This document shows positions 48,499 to 61,111 of a stretch of 64,000 bases of DNA, piece by piece. How positions within the stretch are numbered: position 1 is the first letter of the stretch; every line of letters starts with the position of its first letter. The notes under the pieces are model-generated. The model ran no database searches. It was given only the letters and a program-made list of their open reading frames with translations, and was not told the DNA's origin. Origin of the DNA: Hofstenia miamia. Lineage: Eukaryota; Xenacoelomorpha; Acoela. Where the stretch lies: NCBI GenBank assembly GCA_004352715.1, contig SCFE01000012.1, forward strand, positions 865,890-929,889. The letters run 5' to 3'. The translations under genes were made by a program, and so were the position numbers.

Positions 48499-51400
48499 AA
48501 ACAATAGTTTATAGAAAATATGCAATGCTTAAGTATTGTTAATTGCAATATGAATTTGTATATTATAATTTTGGTAAATTTGAGTTGAGATTTATGGAAT
48601 AGGTAGCAAATTTCAAATATTTTGCATAGAATTGTCATAAAAATATATTTAGATATATCAATGTGTTCAATATCCATGTAAACTTTTCTAAACACTACTC
48701 TAGAGAGTACATTAGATAAAACTTTCCTTTCAAGCAATATTATATGAAATTTACAAATATCCAATTAATACAACGATCTGCAGTTGTGATGTGCGAGTAG
48801 AGCTTTTTGAATGACGAATCGTGCTTTTTACAGATACATGAAAACAAAATTTTCTTTGCTGCTATTAAACAATTTTGAAATTTTCACATTCATTACATGT
48901 AATTTTTTTCAACATAATGTCTTATTCAAAATACACATAATGTGAATGTCAATTTCAATGGATCGTAGGGCTAAAGTTGTGGAATAGATCTGAATCTGAG
49001 TAATTATAGGTAATTGCTGTTGAATTAGATACAGCAGACATCAGTATTGACAGTAATTTCTTTAGAAATTATCTTTGCATGTGAATATATATTGTAAATC
49101 TATAGGTGATCTATTTTACACACTCTGGAGATGAGCAGAACTCGGGTTGGATATGGATTCGGTATTTCGTCAAGATATTATATATATATATATTCAATAA
49201 ACCACTGCAAATAAATTCACAAGTGAGTTATTCTCCAGTTTAATTTTACAAATATAACTCCAAGCAAATTGCTAAAGCATATTGATTTTATTGTACAAAA
49301 AGGTGTAGTTCTTTTAAAGTATGTAATTATTTCAGCATTTTACTATTGAAAATGTCGCAGTGATGGAATTGGCGCGGCATACAGCCAATGCATACGAATG
49401 TCTTAATTTTTCAGGATGGTTGGAAATATCATGGAATGGTCCATAAAACTGCGATGCATTTGGAATGGATCTGGATCCAAGAATTCAATAAATGAATATG
49501 TACAACCCGTGCCAGCCTCTACCCGCCAACATAGGCGGGNNNNNNNNNNNNNNNNNNNNNNNNNNNNNNNNNNNNNNNNNNNNNNNNNNNNNNNNNNNNN
49601 NNNNNNNNNNNNNNNNNNNNNNNNNNNNNNNNNNNNNNNNNNNNNNNNNNNNNNNNNNNNNNNNNNNNNNNNNNNNNNNNNNNNNNNNNNNNNNNNNNNN
49701 NNNNNNNNNNNNNNNNNNNNNNNNNNATGCACGAGAACTATCCTTACCCACACTAAATTAATCTGCAGAAATTATCAATTGGGTATGCGTTGCACTCTGT
49801 GATAAGCATGTGTGTGAAATGAAAATATTAGTAGTGAAATTTAAATGAATTTACAATCTCACATTTATAATCATTGGAAGAATAACTAGGACCTAATTTT
49901 AAACACATATTTTTTGCTTTTTCCAACACATATCTCATTCAGATAACGTGTCATTACAAGAGCATAAGAAATGCATGGAGCACCCACATTTCGCATGAAA
50001 AATGGAAGGGACAGTAAGGGAAAATACGAATAGAAAAATTTCAACCCATTAGAAAACTGGATTTTCTGTTATATTTGATACACTGATACCATTTTGAATA
50101 ACAAACAAGTTTAAGTTTTTTTAGATAGCCTGTACATATCAAAGCTCATTTGCTTCTGAGTTTCATTCTTACTTGTTTTTTAATCACTCGTTTAGAATGA
50201 AACTATCACATGTAAGCATTGAATAAGTAATTGCAATTCCGAGTGAGTAAAAAATACAATTTGAAACATCGGAAAATGGTTCTAAATCTATTTCAATTCA
50301 TTATTTAAATCAGCAACCAAACACATCTCGTAACAAGTTAAGGCCTACACGCATAAGCAATCTACGTTTCAGAAGTTTAAATACAATGATTTGTATCATA
50401 AAATAATGTCGTGAACATTTTACAGGTAGCAACTCCCCGCACTGGATGTTAGCTCAGTAATTTGTGGTTCATATCACGTCTGGTAAAAACATTATTTAGG
50501 CTAGTGTGTCAAAATTCGATACAGTAGTAAACATGTTTCAATTGTTTGAAACTTCAATTTTTAAAGTAATATTACAATTTTTCATTCGACATCTTTTTAA
50601 ATTACTATCACTGGCAGTTTTATGTTTTAAGAGAAGAACTGAAATATTTAAGAAATAACATTAAAACGGATACCATATTGTGAAATTTCGTGAAAGGGAA
50701 GAAAAGCGTGTTAAATCCAACATTCAAATCACACACTGAGACGGAAGGAGATTAGTTGCAGCTGCTGTGATCAATTAATGTTCCTCTCTGTTAGGAATTT
50801 ATATTGGAAGGGTTTCCTTGTCACAATATGTCAGCTTTTCTTACAAAATTAATAAACAAATTCAAAAATAAATGAAACACAAACATCACTCCAATAACAT
50901 TTCAAATGCTGGATAAATTAGTAAACATTTTATGCTAAGTAATTGTAAAATGCGCACAAAGTCATTTCTAATTTTAGAATTAGAGAATATAATCTACAGA
51001 TGCTAGGGATAGAAGGGATTCAGGTAGCATCAGGCTGAAAATTTCAAGCCCAACACCAACTTGATGTCGATTCTTGGAATTTGACTACTAAATAATTGTA
51101 CGAAATTTTAGAAAGTAACAATGATTAAATTGTGTTTACAAATAAATTTTGTAATTAAAAAAACAATATTTGAAATACATATGTATAAATAATTGCGAAA
51201 TATAAGAATTCTATTGCCTAATCATGAAAAGGGGGGGGGGCAACGTTATGGCCCTCATCCCCATTCACACCAAACAAAATGTGCAAAAAGTGTTTCGCTA
51301 CTAAATACCAATTTTTCTATGTTTTTTTCAAAAAATCAACAAATCCATACTGTTTATAATACAGATCATTAATATTATGCTCTTTTAATCAATCCAATAA

Positions 51401-51664
51401 TACAGTGTGCATTGGTTATGCGCAGGGAACTGTAATAAAAATTATGATTAACACATTGAAATACTTATCCCAATTTTAGAACAAATTTTATAACTATAGT
51501 AGATTTATAAGCATGACGAGTACTTTTTTGGGACTATGTGATAAAACACTTCATTGGGGCATTGGACACAGCTGACTCAAACGAAGACTAGCTGCTGATG
51601 TATTTTCATTTTGAATAAAAACTCCAAAATTATTCCCAATCTCCGTTTCTTCATTGCTACAAAT
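48499..51664. other. Intergenic, with one assembly gap
   Basis: The 187-base gap (49540-49726) follows CCCGCCAACATAGGCGGG, a short GC-rich hairpin, so it is probably a repeat. A G10 run at 51231-51240 followed by GGCCCTCATCCCC may be another C/G-rich element end. No exon is supported. Confidence 0.4.
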
Positions 51665-52240
51665 TAGAGCTAGGCGCCGTTAAGTAATGACGTTGGCGGA
51701 GTGGCGTGGAGTAGGCAAAATGAAACAATTTTAAGTAAATAGTTTTTTCACAAAATTTATTTCTCATAAAGACTTATGTTTATGGTGGTCAATGAAGAAC
51801 TTTTTTGAAAAAAGATTAGGGCACTAGAAGACCACACTCGTTTACTTGCAACTGCAGTGTCAGGTATTGCAAAATTTCTGGAGCTATCTTTTCAATGCTT
51901 TGAAAGTTTGGTTTGGTTCTCTTGCACAAAATCAAAATCTCCGCTCATATATCTTGCTTCCTCGTTGTCTAAAGTATACTGTCTTTTATCTGTATCAGTG
52001 AGGAATAGTTGCAAAAATTCAAATTAGTTCTTGCAGAAGAAAGTTGTAAACTTCTTTGATGTATTTCGTTGACTGTATTGATTTCAACCGTAAGAGAATA
52101 CGCAAATTCCGAGGGGTAATTACTTTCGAAGTTAGGAAGTATATAATTTGATCTCAATTTTCTCATCCTGGTATGCAACACACTTTCCGTTATATGAATA
52201 TAAAACCTTCAAACACTGGTGGATCTATTGGAGGAGCAGA
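51665..52240 (-). mobile_element. hAT transposase C-terminal remnant
   Basis: The minus strand at about 51867-51814 reads IPDTAVASKRVWSSSALI, close to the hAT 'I-P-A-T-S-A-x-S-E-R-V-F-S' dimerisation motif. Upstream pieces (LDNEEARYMSGDFDF, and the 70-codon frame 52181-51969) are probably the same gene in other frames. The likely 3' end contains TAGAGCTAGGCGCCG at 51665. Stops make it inactive. Confidence 0.5.
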
Positions 52241-53289
52241 GGCGCAACGGCCCAATTTCAAATATTTTATATTTGTTGTTCAGATAATAACTCGATCTAA
52301 TTTCCCGAAATATTTTCGTTTCTGAAGAAAAACTATGATAGTCAGGCACGCCGTGTGCAAACTCTGAGGTTGTCACTCCTAGATAGATTGCTAATCAAGT
52401 ACGAAAAAAAAATCTCTATTTGTGGTGCTTTGAAATTTTTAATATCTTTATTAGTTCGTGAGTTTTAAGAGCTTAAGAAATTTTTTAGGGAAACCATGAC
52501 AGATTTTAAAAAATGTTTAGTTCATTACCAAAGTTGAAGTTGCATGCATTCCTTGGAAATCGTAACATCATCGCTTCCAGCGTTTGCCATATATGATATC
52601 AGAAATTAGTTATTCATATATTTACAAGCTTTGTAGCATAACATTGAAAGCTTGGCAAGCATTTTATAATAAAAAATTCTTGAATAAGTAACTAAGTTGG
52701 GCTTAACCAATGGAACCATAAATATTTTGTGTTGTTCAATACTGAATGCGCATGTTTGGGTGGCAACTGCCAACTAATTATATTTTATAAGAAACATGTC
52801 AATGATAGTAATGCAATTGCCAGCTTGCGCAATAATTCAAATTTTTCATGCGTTAATAATGAGTCATATAAATTATACAAATATATTATTCACTGATATA
52901 AAAGATGCTTTTTTTTAAGAAACTTGATGTGCAATTAAAATGGGCACTTAATGTCTCAAAGAAAAATTCCGCCAGAACTAAGGACTACATTTCCAAATCA
53001 ATCGTTTTTCCAAGACTGTTTGTCATTTTGAATAATATGTTGATACTTTTTAAACTCATCAAGAACTTACCATCATATAATATGATTTCAATGCTTTTTT
53101 ATATTCATAAACAGAACTCCAGATCAAAACATTTTACCTGCATTAAGTACAGAAAAAAAATGTCTTGAAAAATTCATGTATTAATACAAACATCCAAACA
53201 TGAAATTCATTACCTAAAGAGAAAAAGAACATTGAAAGACTAAGAGCTTTTAAGAAGCAAATAAAAATTTAACTTAAGCAAAAGTATAT
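52241..53289. other. Noncoding
   Basis: Just before this stretch, CACTGGTGGATCTATTGGAGG at about 52215 looks like a hAT-type end. The 87-codon frame at 52905-53168 lacks coding character. Confidence 0.4.
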
Positions 53290-53525
53290 CTCAGGACAAT
53301 CATGGCTAGGATACAAATTTTCAACAATGATTAGTCAACAACCCGTACTTGAAATCTTCAAGTAATTTCTCAGTAGCCTGTTAGATGTATTGTATATTAT
53401 ATTTTGCTTTTGTATGTATTTGTATGTATGTTTGTATATTTTTGACGTTATTCAGATAAATTATCAGTCAAATTAATTGTCAATATTTATTTAAGTAAAG
53501 AATATCTTATCTCATCTTATCATAG
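53290..53525 (+). mobile_element. LINE 3' end remnant with a TATCTTATC-type tail
   Basis: Ends with GAATATCTTATCTCATCTTATC-like short repeats, the usual 3' tail of CR1/L2-type LINEs, preceded by T/G-rich sequence with TTTGTATGTA repeats. Confidence 0.4.
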
Positions 53526-55007
53526 ATAACCATAGTTTAAAATAATCATTTAAATACATTATTCAAAATTGAAATTGCACTCATTATTCTATTTATTGCT
53601 ATTAATAGGCTAGTTAATGAGGATGTGTACAAAAATTGGTTTAGTTTCACACAGTCGTACAAAAAATTTTTTTAAAAATCAACCTTACCTAAAATATATC
53701 TTATTGAGAGCAAAGTTACAACAATTGAATTGACAAATTTAATTTTTACATGCTGATTTTGCTTTTAGCTTTGTTGTCTAGGAGCGTTCACTTGACCTTC
53801 CAGGAAAAGGNTTAAATATATTCAAGAATATAATAACTATATATATATATATATATATATGACATATTCTAAAAATGAAAGTCCTTTTTTAACAAAAACA
53901 TTTGCTTGTCATGTAAAAAATAAATTCCATATTTGACTGATCTATTTCACAGGGAATGATTGTAAGTCTATTAAACAGTTTTTATTAATGAATATTCACC
54001 AACTTTTTTCAAATAAATATGTTAAGTAAACATTTATATTCAATTATTTTACTGGTTTCACTTCCTTACATCTTAAATGGAAACCGATCTTTTAATTTAT
54101 TAAATATATGTAAATATAATTGATTACTTTTAATAAATACAATTAGCATTATTTTAAAAATACAATTCAATTTTAGATATTGCAATGTTAATAAACAAGA
54201 AAATGCAAAGAAACATGGAAATATCAACATCAATCGTAAAAAAATAGCACCAATGATATTACAACATTTTATGAAATATTCCACTATTGATGATAATGAA
54301 GCATTACGATTCCAAAAGATAGCCTTTGCATTGCAGGAATAGTCGGCTTAGTACAAATACTATATTGCTGGGTCCTTCGGATGATTCATGCCACAGTGAA
54401 AACACTAATGAGAAAAACTTTTCATTGCAATTTGCAGTGTTTCCTCAAAAATATTTCCAGATTACAAAAAGCATAATCTCTGTGTTTGTATGTAATTTTG
54501 AATGAAGATGATCCATCTTCCATCTTACGCCTATGGTTTTATTAATAAAACATGTAAGAGGCACATTGTCATTGTTCTATTTTTAAACATATGAATATAT
54601 TTGTACCAAAAATGAATGCTGTCTCAACACGATATTATGTTAAAATTTAGTANCAGTAAAACATTCCACCACCCTTAAGCGGAAATCCTGGCTAAACCCT
54701 TGTTACAACTAACAGATTTTGATTTTACCTATTTCTTCTTTTTTATAGAAAACAGTTTGTATATTTATTCTAACTACACATGGCCTATATTTATCGTAGG
54801 CCATGAACTACATTAAAATAAACTTTAATAAGAAAACTTTTTTTAAGAAAATAAGTCCAGTGTACACTTCGTGAATATATGTGCTAGTTGTCAATAGCGA
54901 ATTTATATGAAGTTACCTGTAGAGTATATATACATTAATATATATTCCTTAATTATATACCATTAATACAGTATTATTACATTGCTCAGTGTAGTGTAAC
55001 TATTGGT
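53526..55007. other. Noncoding, nothing recognised
   Basis: AT-rich. A (TA)n tract lies at 53838-53860. No exon is supported. Confidence 0.4.
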
Positions 55008-55612
55008 TACGGACAACTGCTGGCATCCCTGGCCAACAATGGCCACTCATTTGCCATTCATTTGCCAACCATAACCAACAAACCACAAAGTTTTAAAAGT
55101 CTTAAAATTCCTGAATTTTAGAGAAAAATTATTATATTATTTTATATAACATAAGAATTGCATTAAAGTTTGATTTCAATTTTCAAAAAGTATTATTTAT
55201 CAGATTCTTATAGCCATTAATGGCCCGAGAATGGCCTATTAATGGCATTTGCTTGGTCAATATGCCATCTTGCGACCAAATATGAATAATTTACAATTAT
55301 GAGAAATAAAATTAAATTTTAATAACATATGAATTTACTTAACCTCTAGTATTTGATAGCACAATTTAGTATGCCAGCTCTTGTTTTTATGAGCACTTTA
55401 TAATGAATTCAATGGTTTGTAGCAAGATGTTCCATCTTAAGGATAATGTTCTATACACAGTTCCAATCTAATTATACCAAGTTGCGAATTACAGTTCATA
55501 ATAACATATTGGCACTAATCAGAAAATTCCTGGTGGGAAACATGCAATATTTATGACCACTGATGCCAGTGGCCTATTGGTGGACCATTAGCGGCATCAG
55601 TAGCAACCTTAG
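55008..55612. repeat. Possible MITE rich in TGGCC/GGCCA motifs
   Basis: The left edge (CTGGCATCCCTGGCCAACAA) and the inverted right edge (CTGATGCCGCTAATGGTCCA) share spaced matches. Inside are CCATTAATGGCCC, AATGGCCTATTAATGGC and similar palindromes. No target duplication is clear. Confidence 0.35.
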
Positions 55613-56656
55613 TAATCAATAATCAATGAGCAAATGCTTGCAAATAAAACTCACTTCATTATTTTGATTCCTATTTCCATTAAAAAGGAAATGCGAAAAG
55701 ATTTTTTGAAATTTTAAACTTGTAGATAACTATGATATACCTGCTAAGCGTATTTTAAAAAGCTACTCTTGAGCAGAAGACATTTTTCACAACATAAGAT
55801 AGTAGTTTTTCAAAATTGTACTTAATTCTAAAATTAAATTTTTTTGTTAAATTTGACAGATTTTTGTGCTAATAATAACAAGCTACGTTAGGAATTCTTC
55901 CTAAATTTATAATATTTGCAATGTTGCTCTCTCTAAAACGTGCTCGTGATAGGAGAATAGTACTTCATAATAAGTTTACTTAATGGTGAAATTACAAAAA
56001 TAGGTTTGTGAATTTGTTAAATTGCATCACAATGAATATGAAAAAGGAGCCAATGTCCTTATTTTCTTCCTCAAAACATGACATTAAACCATTTTGTGGA
56101 CAAACCAGCAACTCCTATAGCAAGTATTGTAAAAGGCATTGGATGAGTTCCTTAAGGTGTTCCTGAATCAAATAAAAAATTTTCTACCTAATGAGGTTTG
56201 AAAAATTCAGAAATTCATGTTTCTAAATTGGATGTTACCCCAACTAAAAATACGAGGTCATCTGTTGCAAACTGGTCATTCATTTCAAATTGCTCAAAAA
56301 GAGTATGTTACTCTATTTTAGAAAAAAAGGAATAAGAAAACTTGTGATATGAATATAAAGAAACCTGATTCTGATATCAATCAGCAATCTACATGCAGGA
56401 AAACAAAATCTAAGCTAAGTGTTTTATAACATTGGAATCATTTTGTTAAAATTTGTTCTTTTTTTTATTTCACTAAGTTTTCATTTTGTTGTAATAGTGC
56501 CACTCCTCATAAATATAGTATTTTTAATTTTTTATTATAAACTTCATTATTTTTTTACAAAAATGTAAGAAAAAATATAGGTACAACTAATGGTTTTATA
56601 ATTGTTTATAAATCTAACATTGTACATGTGACTGTTTATGTTTGTACAGGTGACCG

Positions 56657-56718
<62 letters not shown>

Positions 56719-56949
56719 CTTTAAGATATATTATTTGCTTGATTAACAATCATATGCAATATTGAGAAATTCTAGGTGCTAGTCCTCTTATAGAGAATGG
56801 ACGAATAAACACGCTATTTAGAGATTTTTCTAATCTTGATTAACAAAAGTTATAAGATAAATTCAAACTGGAGTATAAGCATATTGTTTGTAACATAAAG
56901 TCGAAATTCTTTAAATGCTTAAAAATCAATGTGAAAATGTACAATCGAG
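55613..56949. other. Noncoding, with a (TA)n tract
   Basis: A (TA)n tract of about 58 bp lies at 56658-56715. No exon is supported. Confidence 0.4.
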
Positions 56950-57239
56950 TAATACTATTACTCCTACAATCACAGAATTTCAACCTTCGAAAATTAGTAG
57001 TTTCGTGTAATAATTAAAAACGAAAAATTAATCGAAAACGAAATGCAAGAAAATTGTTCAAAATGTTGACAAGCCAATTAAAAATTTGGGGACGAAAGTC
57101 GCAAGTGTGAAACAATTGAAATTTAATGACAAAAATGCATAATCTTACTTTGTAAAATTGATTAAGATACAAATATAACAGAAAGAGCACTGAGTAAATT
57201 GAGGAACACAAACATAAAAAATCGATCAAACTTATGCCC

Positions 57240-57690
57240 AAAATCAAGATTACTAATATAGCTTTACATGAAAACGTAACTAACTTTAAGGAATATAAGT
57301 CAAATTTATTTGGTGATAATGAAAATATTCTCAAGGATTTTGAATTGGAGCATTCATTTGTTAATATATAGCAATGCTAACAATTATGTCAAGTGCAAAA
57401 AAAAAATTGAGACTTTCAGCAAAATTTAGAAATGCATTTATTGACAAAAAACTAAAACTTGGTTTTGGAATTGCTCATACCTTTGATAATTATTATGTCA
57501 GAAAATGTAGTAATTGTGGCGAATATGGTCTTCTACAAAAGTATGTTCAATGAAAACATCTAATTGTATGTACTGCATGGATAATCACAGCTATAAGCAT
57601 TCCCCAATTAAAAATGTTAAGAAAATGCATAAATGCATAAACCGCAAAAATTCAATATGCTTAAGAAATTAAGAAATCATATAATAACTG
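57240..57690 (+). pseudogene. LINE ORF1 with zinc knuckles
   Basis: Frames combine to give KCSNCGEYG near 57515, YCMDNHSYKHSPIKN near 57572 and KCINRKNS near 57635, the C-x2-C...H...C pattern of LINE gag-like proteins. Upstream is an acidic segment, LFGDNENILKDFELEH. ORF1 binds the element's RNA in active relatives. Frameshifts and stops are present. Confidence 0.55.
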
Positions 57691-58014
57691 TAACGCACTT
57701 AGCAAAGAGGGTCCAGTCTAAAAATATCAAATGCAGTTAACTGTTCTTAAGACTAATAATGACAAAATTATAATTTTTAAAGAAGAAAATGAAATTCCGT
57801 ATATAGTATAGTGATAATGATGAATGTATTACAAATGACAAATAAATTAATGATATTTTAAATGAAAGATTTGTGAAACTAGGAATGAATGACAATCTAA
57901 ATACAAAATTTAAATATTTTTATCATAAGCATCGCAATATTAGAAAACATGATGACTCTATAAACCAAGATTTATGACCTTAGTAAAATTTTACAAAGAA
58001 ACAATAAAAATTAA

Positions 58015-58760
58015 TTGGAACAAAGCGAAAGATCATTGCAAATTTCCTCCCTGGTTTTGGAAATATGCATAGGAATATTAAGATCTTTGTATTACTTTTT
58101 TAATCAATGTTTGGCAGAATCAACTATATCCTGGTCATTAAAAATTCCTAAAGTTACACCAATATATACGAAAGGAAGAAAAGATATTGCAGAAAATTTC
58201 CGACCAGTTTCAGTTTTAACAATAATTAATAAAATATTTGAAAAATTATTATGCAACCAAATTAAAGTATACATGCAACAAAATGAATTAACATCAAAAC
58301 ATCAGATTGGATTTTTAAAAAATACTCTTATCATTGTCCCTTTACCTTATGCTGTTGAAGACTGGAGTTCAAAGTTACATAGGAATGAAAAAAAAATATA
58401 TAACATCATTAGACATTTCACATTAATTTAATTCAATAAACCATTCTATTTTATTAGAAAAAGTGAAGCAGATTTATAATTTAGTGATTCATTAATAGAG
58501 GTATTAAATAGCTACTTATGTAATAGATACCAGTATGTGAAACTCAAAGAAGAAATATCAAATTGGTTAGAACCAAGCCATGGAGTACTGCAAGGATCAG
58601 TATTGGGTCTATTACTATTTAAGCTAAATGTAAATGAAATGGATCAGCACATAATTTTGTACAGTTTGCAGATGATACTCTCATTTATTGAAATGATGTT
58701 TTAAATTTACAAGAAAAGGTAGAAAAAATGCAATCTTTAATAATAATTTGTTAAAATTAG
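58015..58760 (+). pseudogene. Reverse transcriptase pseudogene of the LINE
   Basis: The longest open piece (58015-58431) contains LKIPKVTPIYTKGRKDIAEN then FRPVSVLTIINKIFEKLL, RT motifs 1-2a. In another frame GVLQGSVLGLLLF (about 58588-58626) is motif 4, and FADD at 58665-58676 is the catalytic motif 5. At least two frameshifts separate these. Confidence 0.8.
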
Positions 58761-59850
58761 ATAGTGAAAAAACTATATTAATGATAGTTAAAAATAAAAG
58801 AAATGATTCAACATTAGAAAGTATTAAGATCTATAACAACGCCATTCAAAAATCAACCAAAAATTAACTATTTGTGAATATGACTTGATAATAAATTGAA
58901 TTTGACGATGAGGTAAACAATGTCATAAAGAAAATGGTGCATGGCATGAGATCCTTCAAAAAAATCGAAAGTTTATACCAATAGAATGGAGAGTAATTCT
59001 CTTCCATTCACATGTTCTATTCCAATCTTGTGCTCATCTTGTTTATTAACAACTTAAAAAAAACCAAATCAAAATGGAGAAAGTATTTAAATGGGGAATA
59101 AACTTAATTAGTAACAAGAATCAAAAAGAAATAATGAGTAAATACCATTTAAAATCATTTGAATCTCTTTAAAATATTAGATGTTTATTGATTTTTTGGA
59201 AAAGAAAATCGAATTTTTCTAATCTAAATCAAAGCACAATTACAAGTAATAAATAAATAAAATAATGAAAAACGGATTCGTAAATTATTTAATATCACTA
59301 TGGAAGAAATTTGACTGCAGTACAAGAAATGACAAAATTATACAATAAAACATGAATGTAAGAAACAATGTTAAATGTTAAAAGAAAAGTAGACCCTTGT
59401 GAATAATATGGGGAATATAAAAATTGAATTGTTCTTGTTGTCCTTCCTATTCCAAAGCATATTTGGGATCAATTTGCTAAGAATTCTATTTTTCCATTAT
59501 AGGTTATTGAAGTTTTATCTAGGAATGGGCATGGGAATATCAAGTGCATAGAGTCATTTCACTAAAGCAGAAGAAAGCCATACTACAGTAGTTTTGAAAA
59601 ATAATTCATAAACATTGAACAATTTATTCTTTGGAAAAACTTGTCAAAACATTAGACGAAAAATTAATGTAAAAATCTTTGAAAAAACAGTTGATACAGA
59701 AAAAATTATTAGAGAACAATACAAATTAGAATTTAAACACGTTCAGATTTTGATGATTTTCTGGTATGTCATTACTGCCAAACTAAATTCAAGTTTGATA
59801 AACCAACATATAGTAGATTTACCGTTTTAGAACTTTCATTGTTTGCTTTG

Positions 59851-60578
59851 TAAACATTTCAGGGCTAAAATACATATATTTTTGGTGATAACCTATCTTA
59901 GAATACATGTCATTGATTCGATAATCTTTACCATATTCCCCCCTATAAGAAAACTGAAGAACAAACTTAAAGTTTAAGGAGGAATTGACAAATTTGATAT
60001 TATATATATATATATATATAATATATATATATATATACTGCACCTAAGCACATTGAGTTCAATGAATGGCTGAGATTAGTGTTGGCAATTCACAGCAACC
60101 TTGAAAATGGTTAATGGTAACTTTACTCTATGTATAGGCTGCATTACTGCAAAGATACAATATGTTGTTGGTTGGGCTTGCCACTACATAGTGACCCTGA
60201 CACTCTACCTCTCCAGTTACTTGAAAATATTTGTTACTGCTAACCCCCGTATTATGCTAACTTTTTTCAAGTTTGTAAAATCCGGTAAAAAATCATTATA
60301 TATCAAAATACTAATTATAATTACATTGCCATAATTTAAAAGTTACAAAAGTGCATAGTTTTCGACAAAATTTATTTGAAATTTAATAAGCTGTACAAAG
60401 CGCAAGTTAGCGGGTTTCTAAAATGTACGAAGTGAGAGTATGAGTATATATATATATATATAAAGAGAGAGAGGGAGAGAGAGAGATAAAAACTGGATAA
60501 ATGAATTAGCGTATCAGTAATACTAATGATCAGCTGGGAGATAGTAAACCTAAGCATTGAACAGACGTGTAGTAGTAG
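59851..60578. other. Noncoding with (TA)n and (GA)n tracts
   Basis: (TA)n at 60001-60037 and (TA)n followed by (GA)n at 60444-60487. No exon is supported. Confidence 0.5.
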
Positions 60579-61111
60579 TACCATATTTACCAGTGTATAA
60601 GCCGCACCTTTTCCGCGAAAAATTGCTCCCAAAGTGGGGGTGCGGCTTATCTACGGAAACCCTTGAAAAACATCTAGCGAAGATACCTAATTTGCACATA
60701 TTTTGTAAACTAAAGTACGGGAGCTTGCTGTAATATACATTGAAGTAAAGTAATATCCTTGTTTAAAAGACAAACAATTAATTTATTAAAAATATAACAA
60801 CATCAAAGTATTAGAACGTATTGGTAGTTTAGAAATAATATGCATGCAAATATCAAGAGCAATTTAGGTCAGTATCCTTTACAAGATCTATATAGGTTTA
60901 TAGTTTTACTTAATGTATTAAGATAGGCTATAAATCGCGGAAATGCAGGTTTCTTTTCTTCAAAGTTGTAAAAAATATCTGTATAATGTTAATAAATGTT
61001 TCATTGTGAATTTTTATATTGCTCAAAAAACTTTTTTTCTTACGAAATCTTCTCCCAAAATCGGGGTATGGCTTATCTACGGATGCGGCTTATATACGTG
61101 TAAATACGGTA
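60579..61111. mobile_element. MITE with TACCRTATTTAC ends
   Basis: Left end TACCATATTTACCAGTGTAT then AAGCCGCACC; the complement of the right end is TACCGTATTTACACGTATAT then AAGCCGCATCC. Each end also carries an inner inverted copy (GCGGCTTATCTACGG), so the ends can form hairpins. Flanking TA at both ends is consistent with a TA target. This 'GCGGCTTATA...TAAATACGGTA' end is common in animal genomes. No coding capacity. Confidence 0.75.

Larger units (their letters stand above)
56950..59850 (+). mobile_element. Degraded LINE retrotransposon lacking the endonuclease
   Basis: In order: a gag-like ORF1 (about 57100-57690), a pre-RT linker (57820-57950), a reverse transcriptase (58000-58760) and a post-RT region (58880-59300; KLNFDDEVNNVIKKMVHG). 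Many stops and frameshifts make it dead. No apurinic endonuclease domain lies between the ORF1 knuckles and the RT, so that part has been deleted or the family lacks it. Confidence 0.75.

Noticed and set aside
50438-50468. TTAGCTCAGT and GGTTCATATC resembling tRNA A and B boxes
   Set aside because: The boxes are only about 11 bp apart and no cloverleaf can form.
57014-57334. 106-codon minus-strand ORF
   Set aside because: It is the antisense shadow of the LINE ORF1 region.
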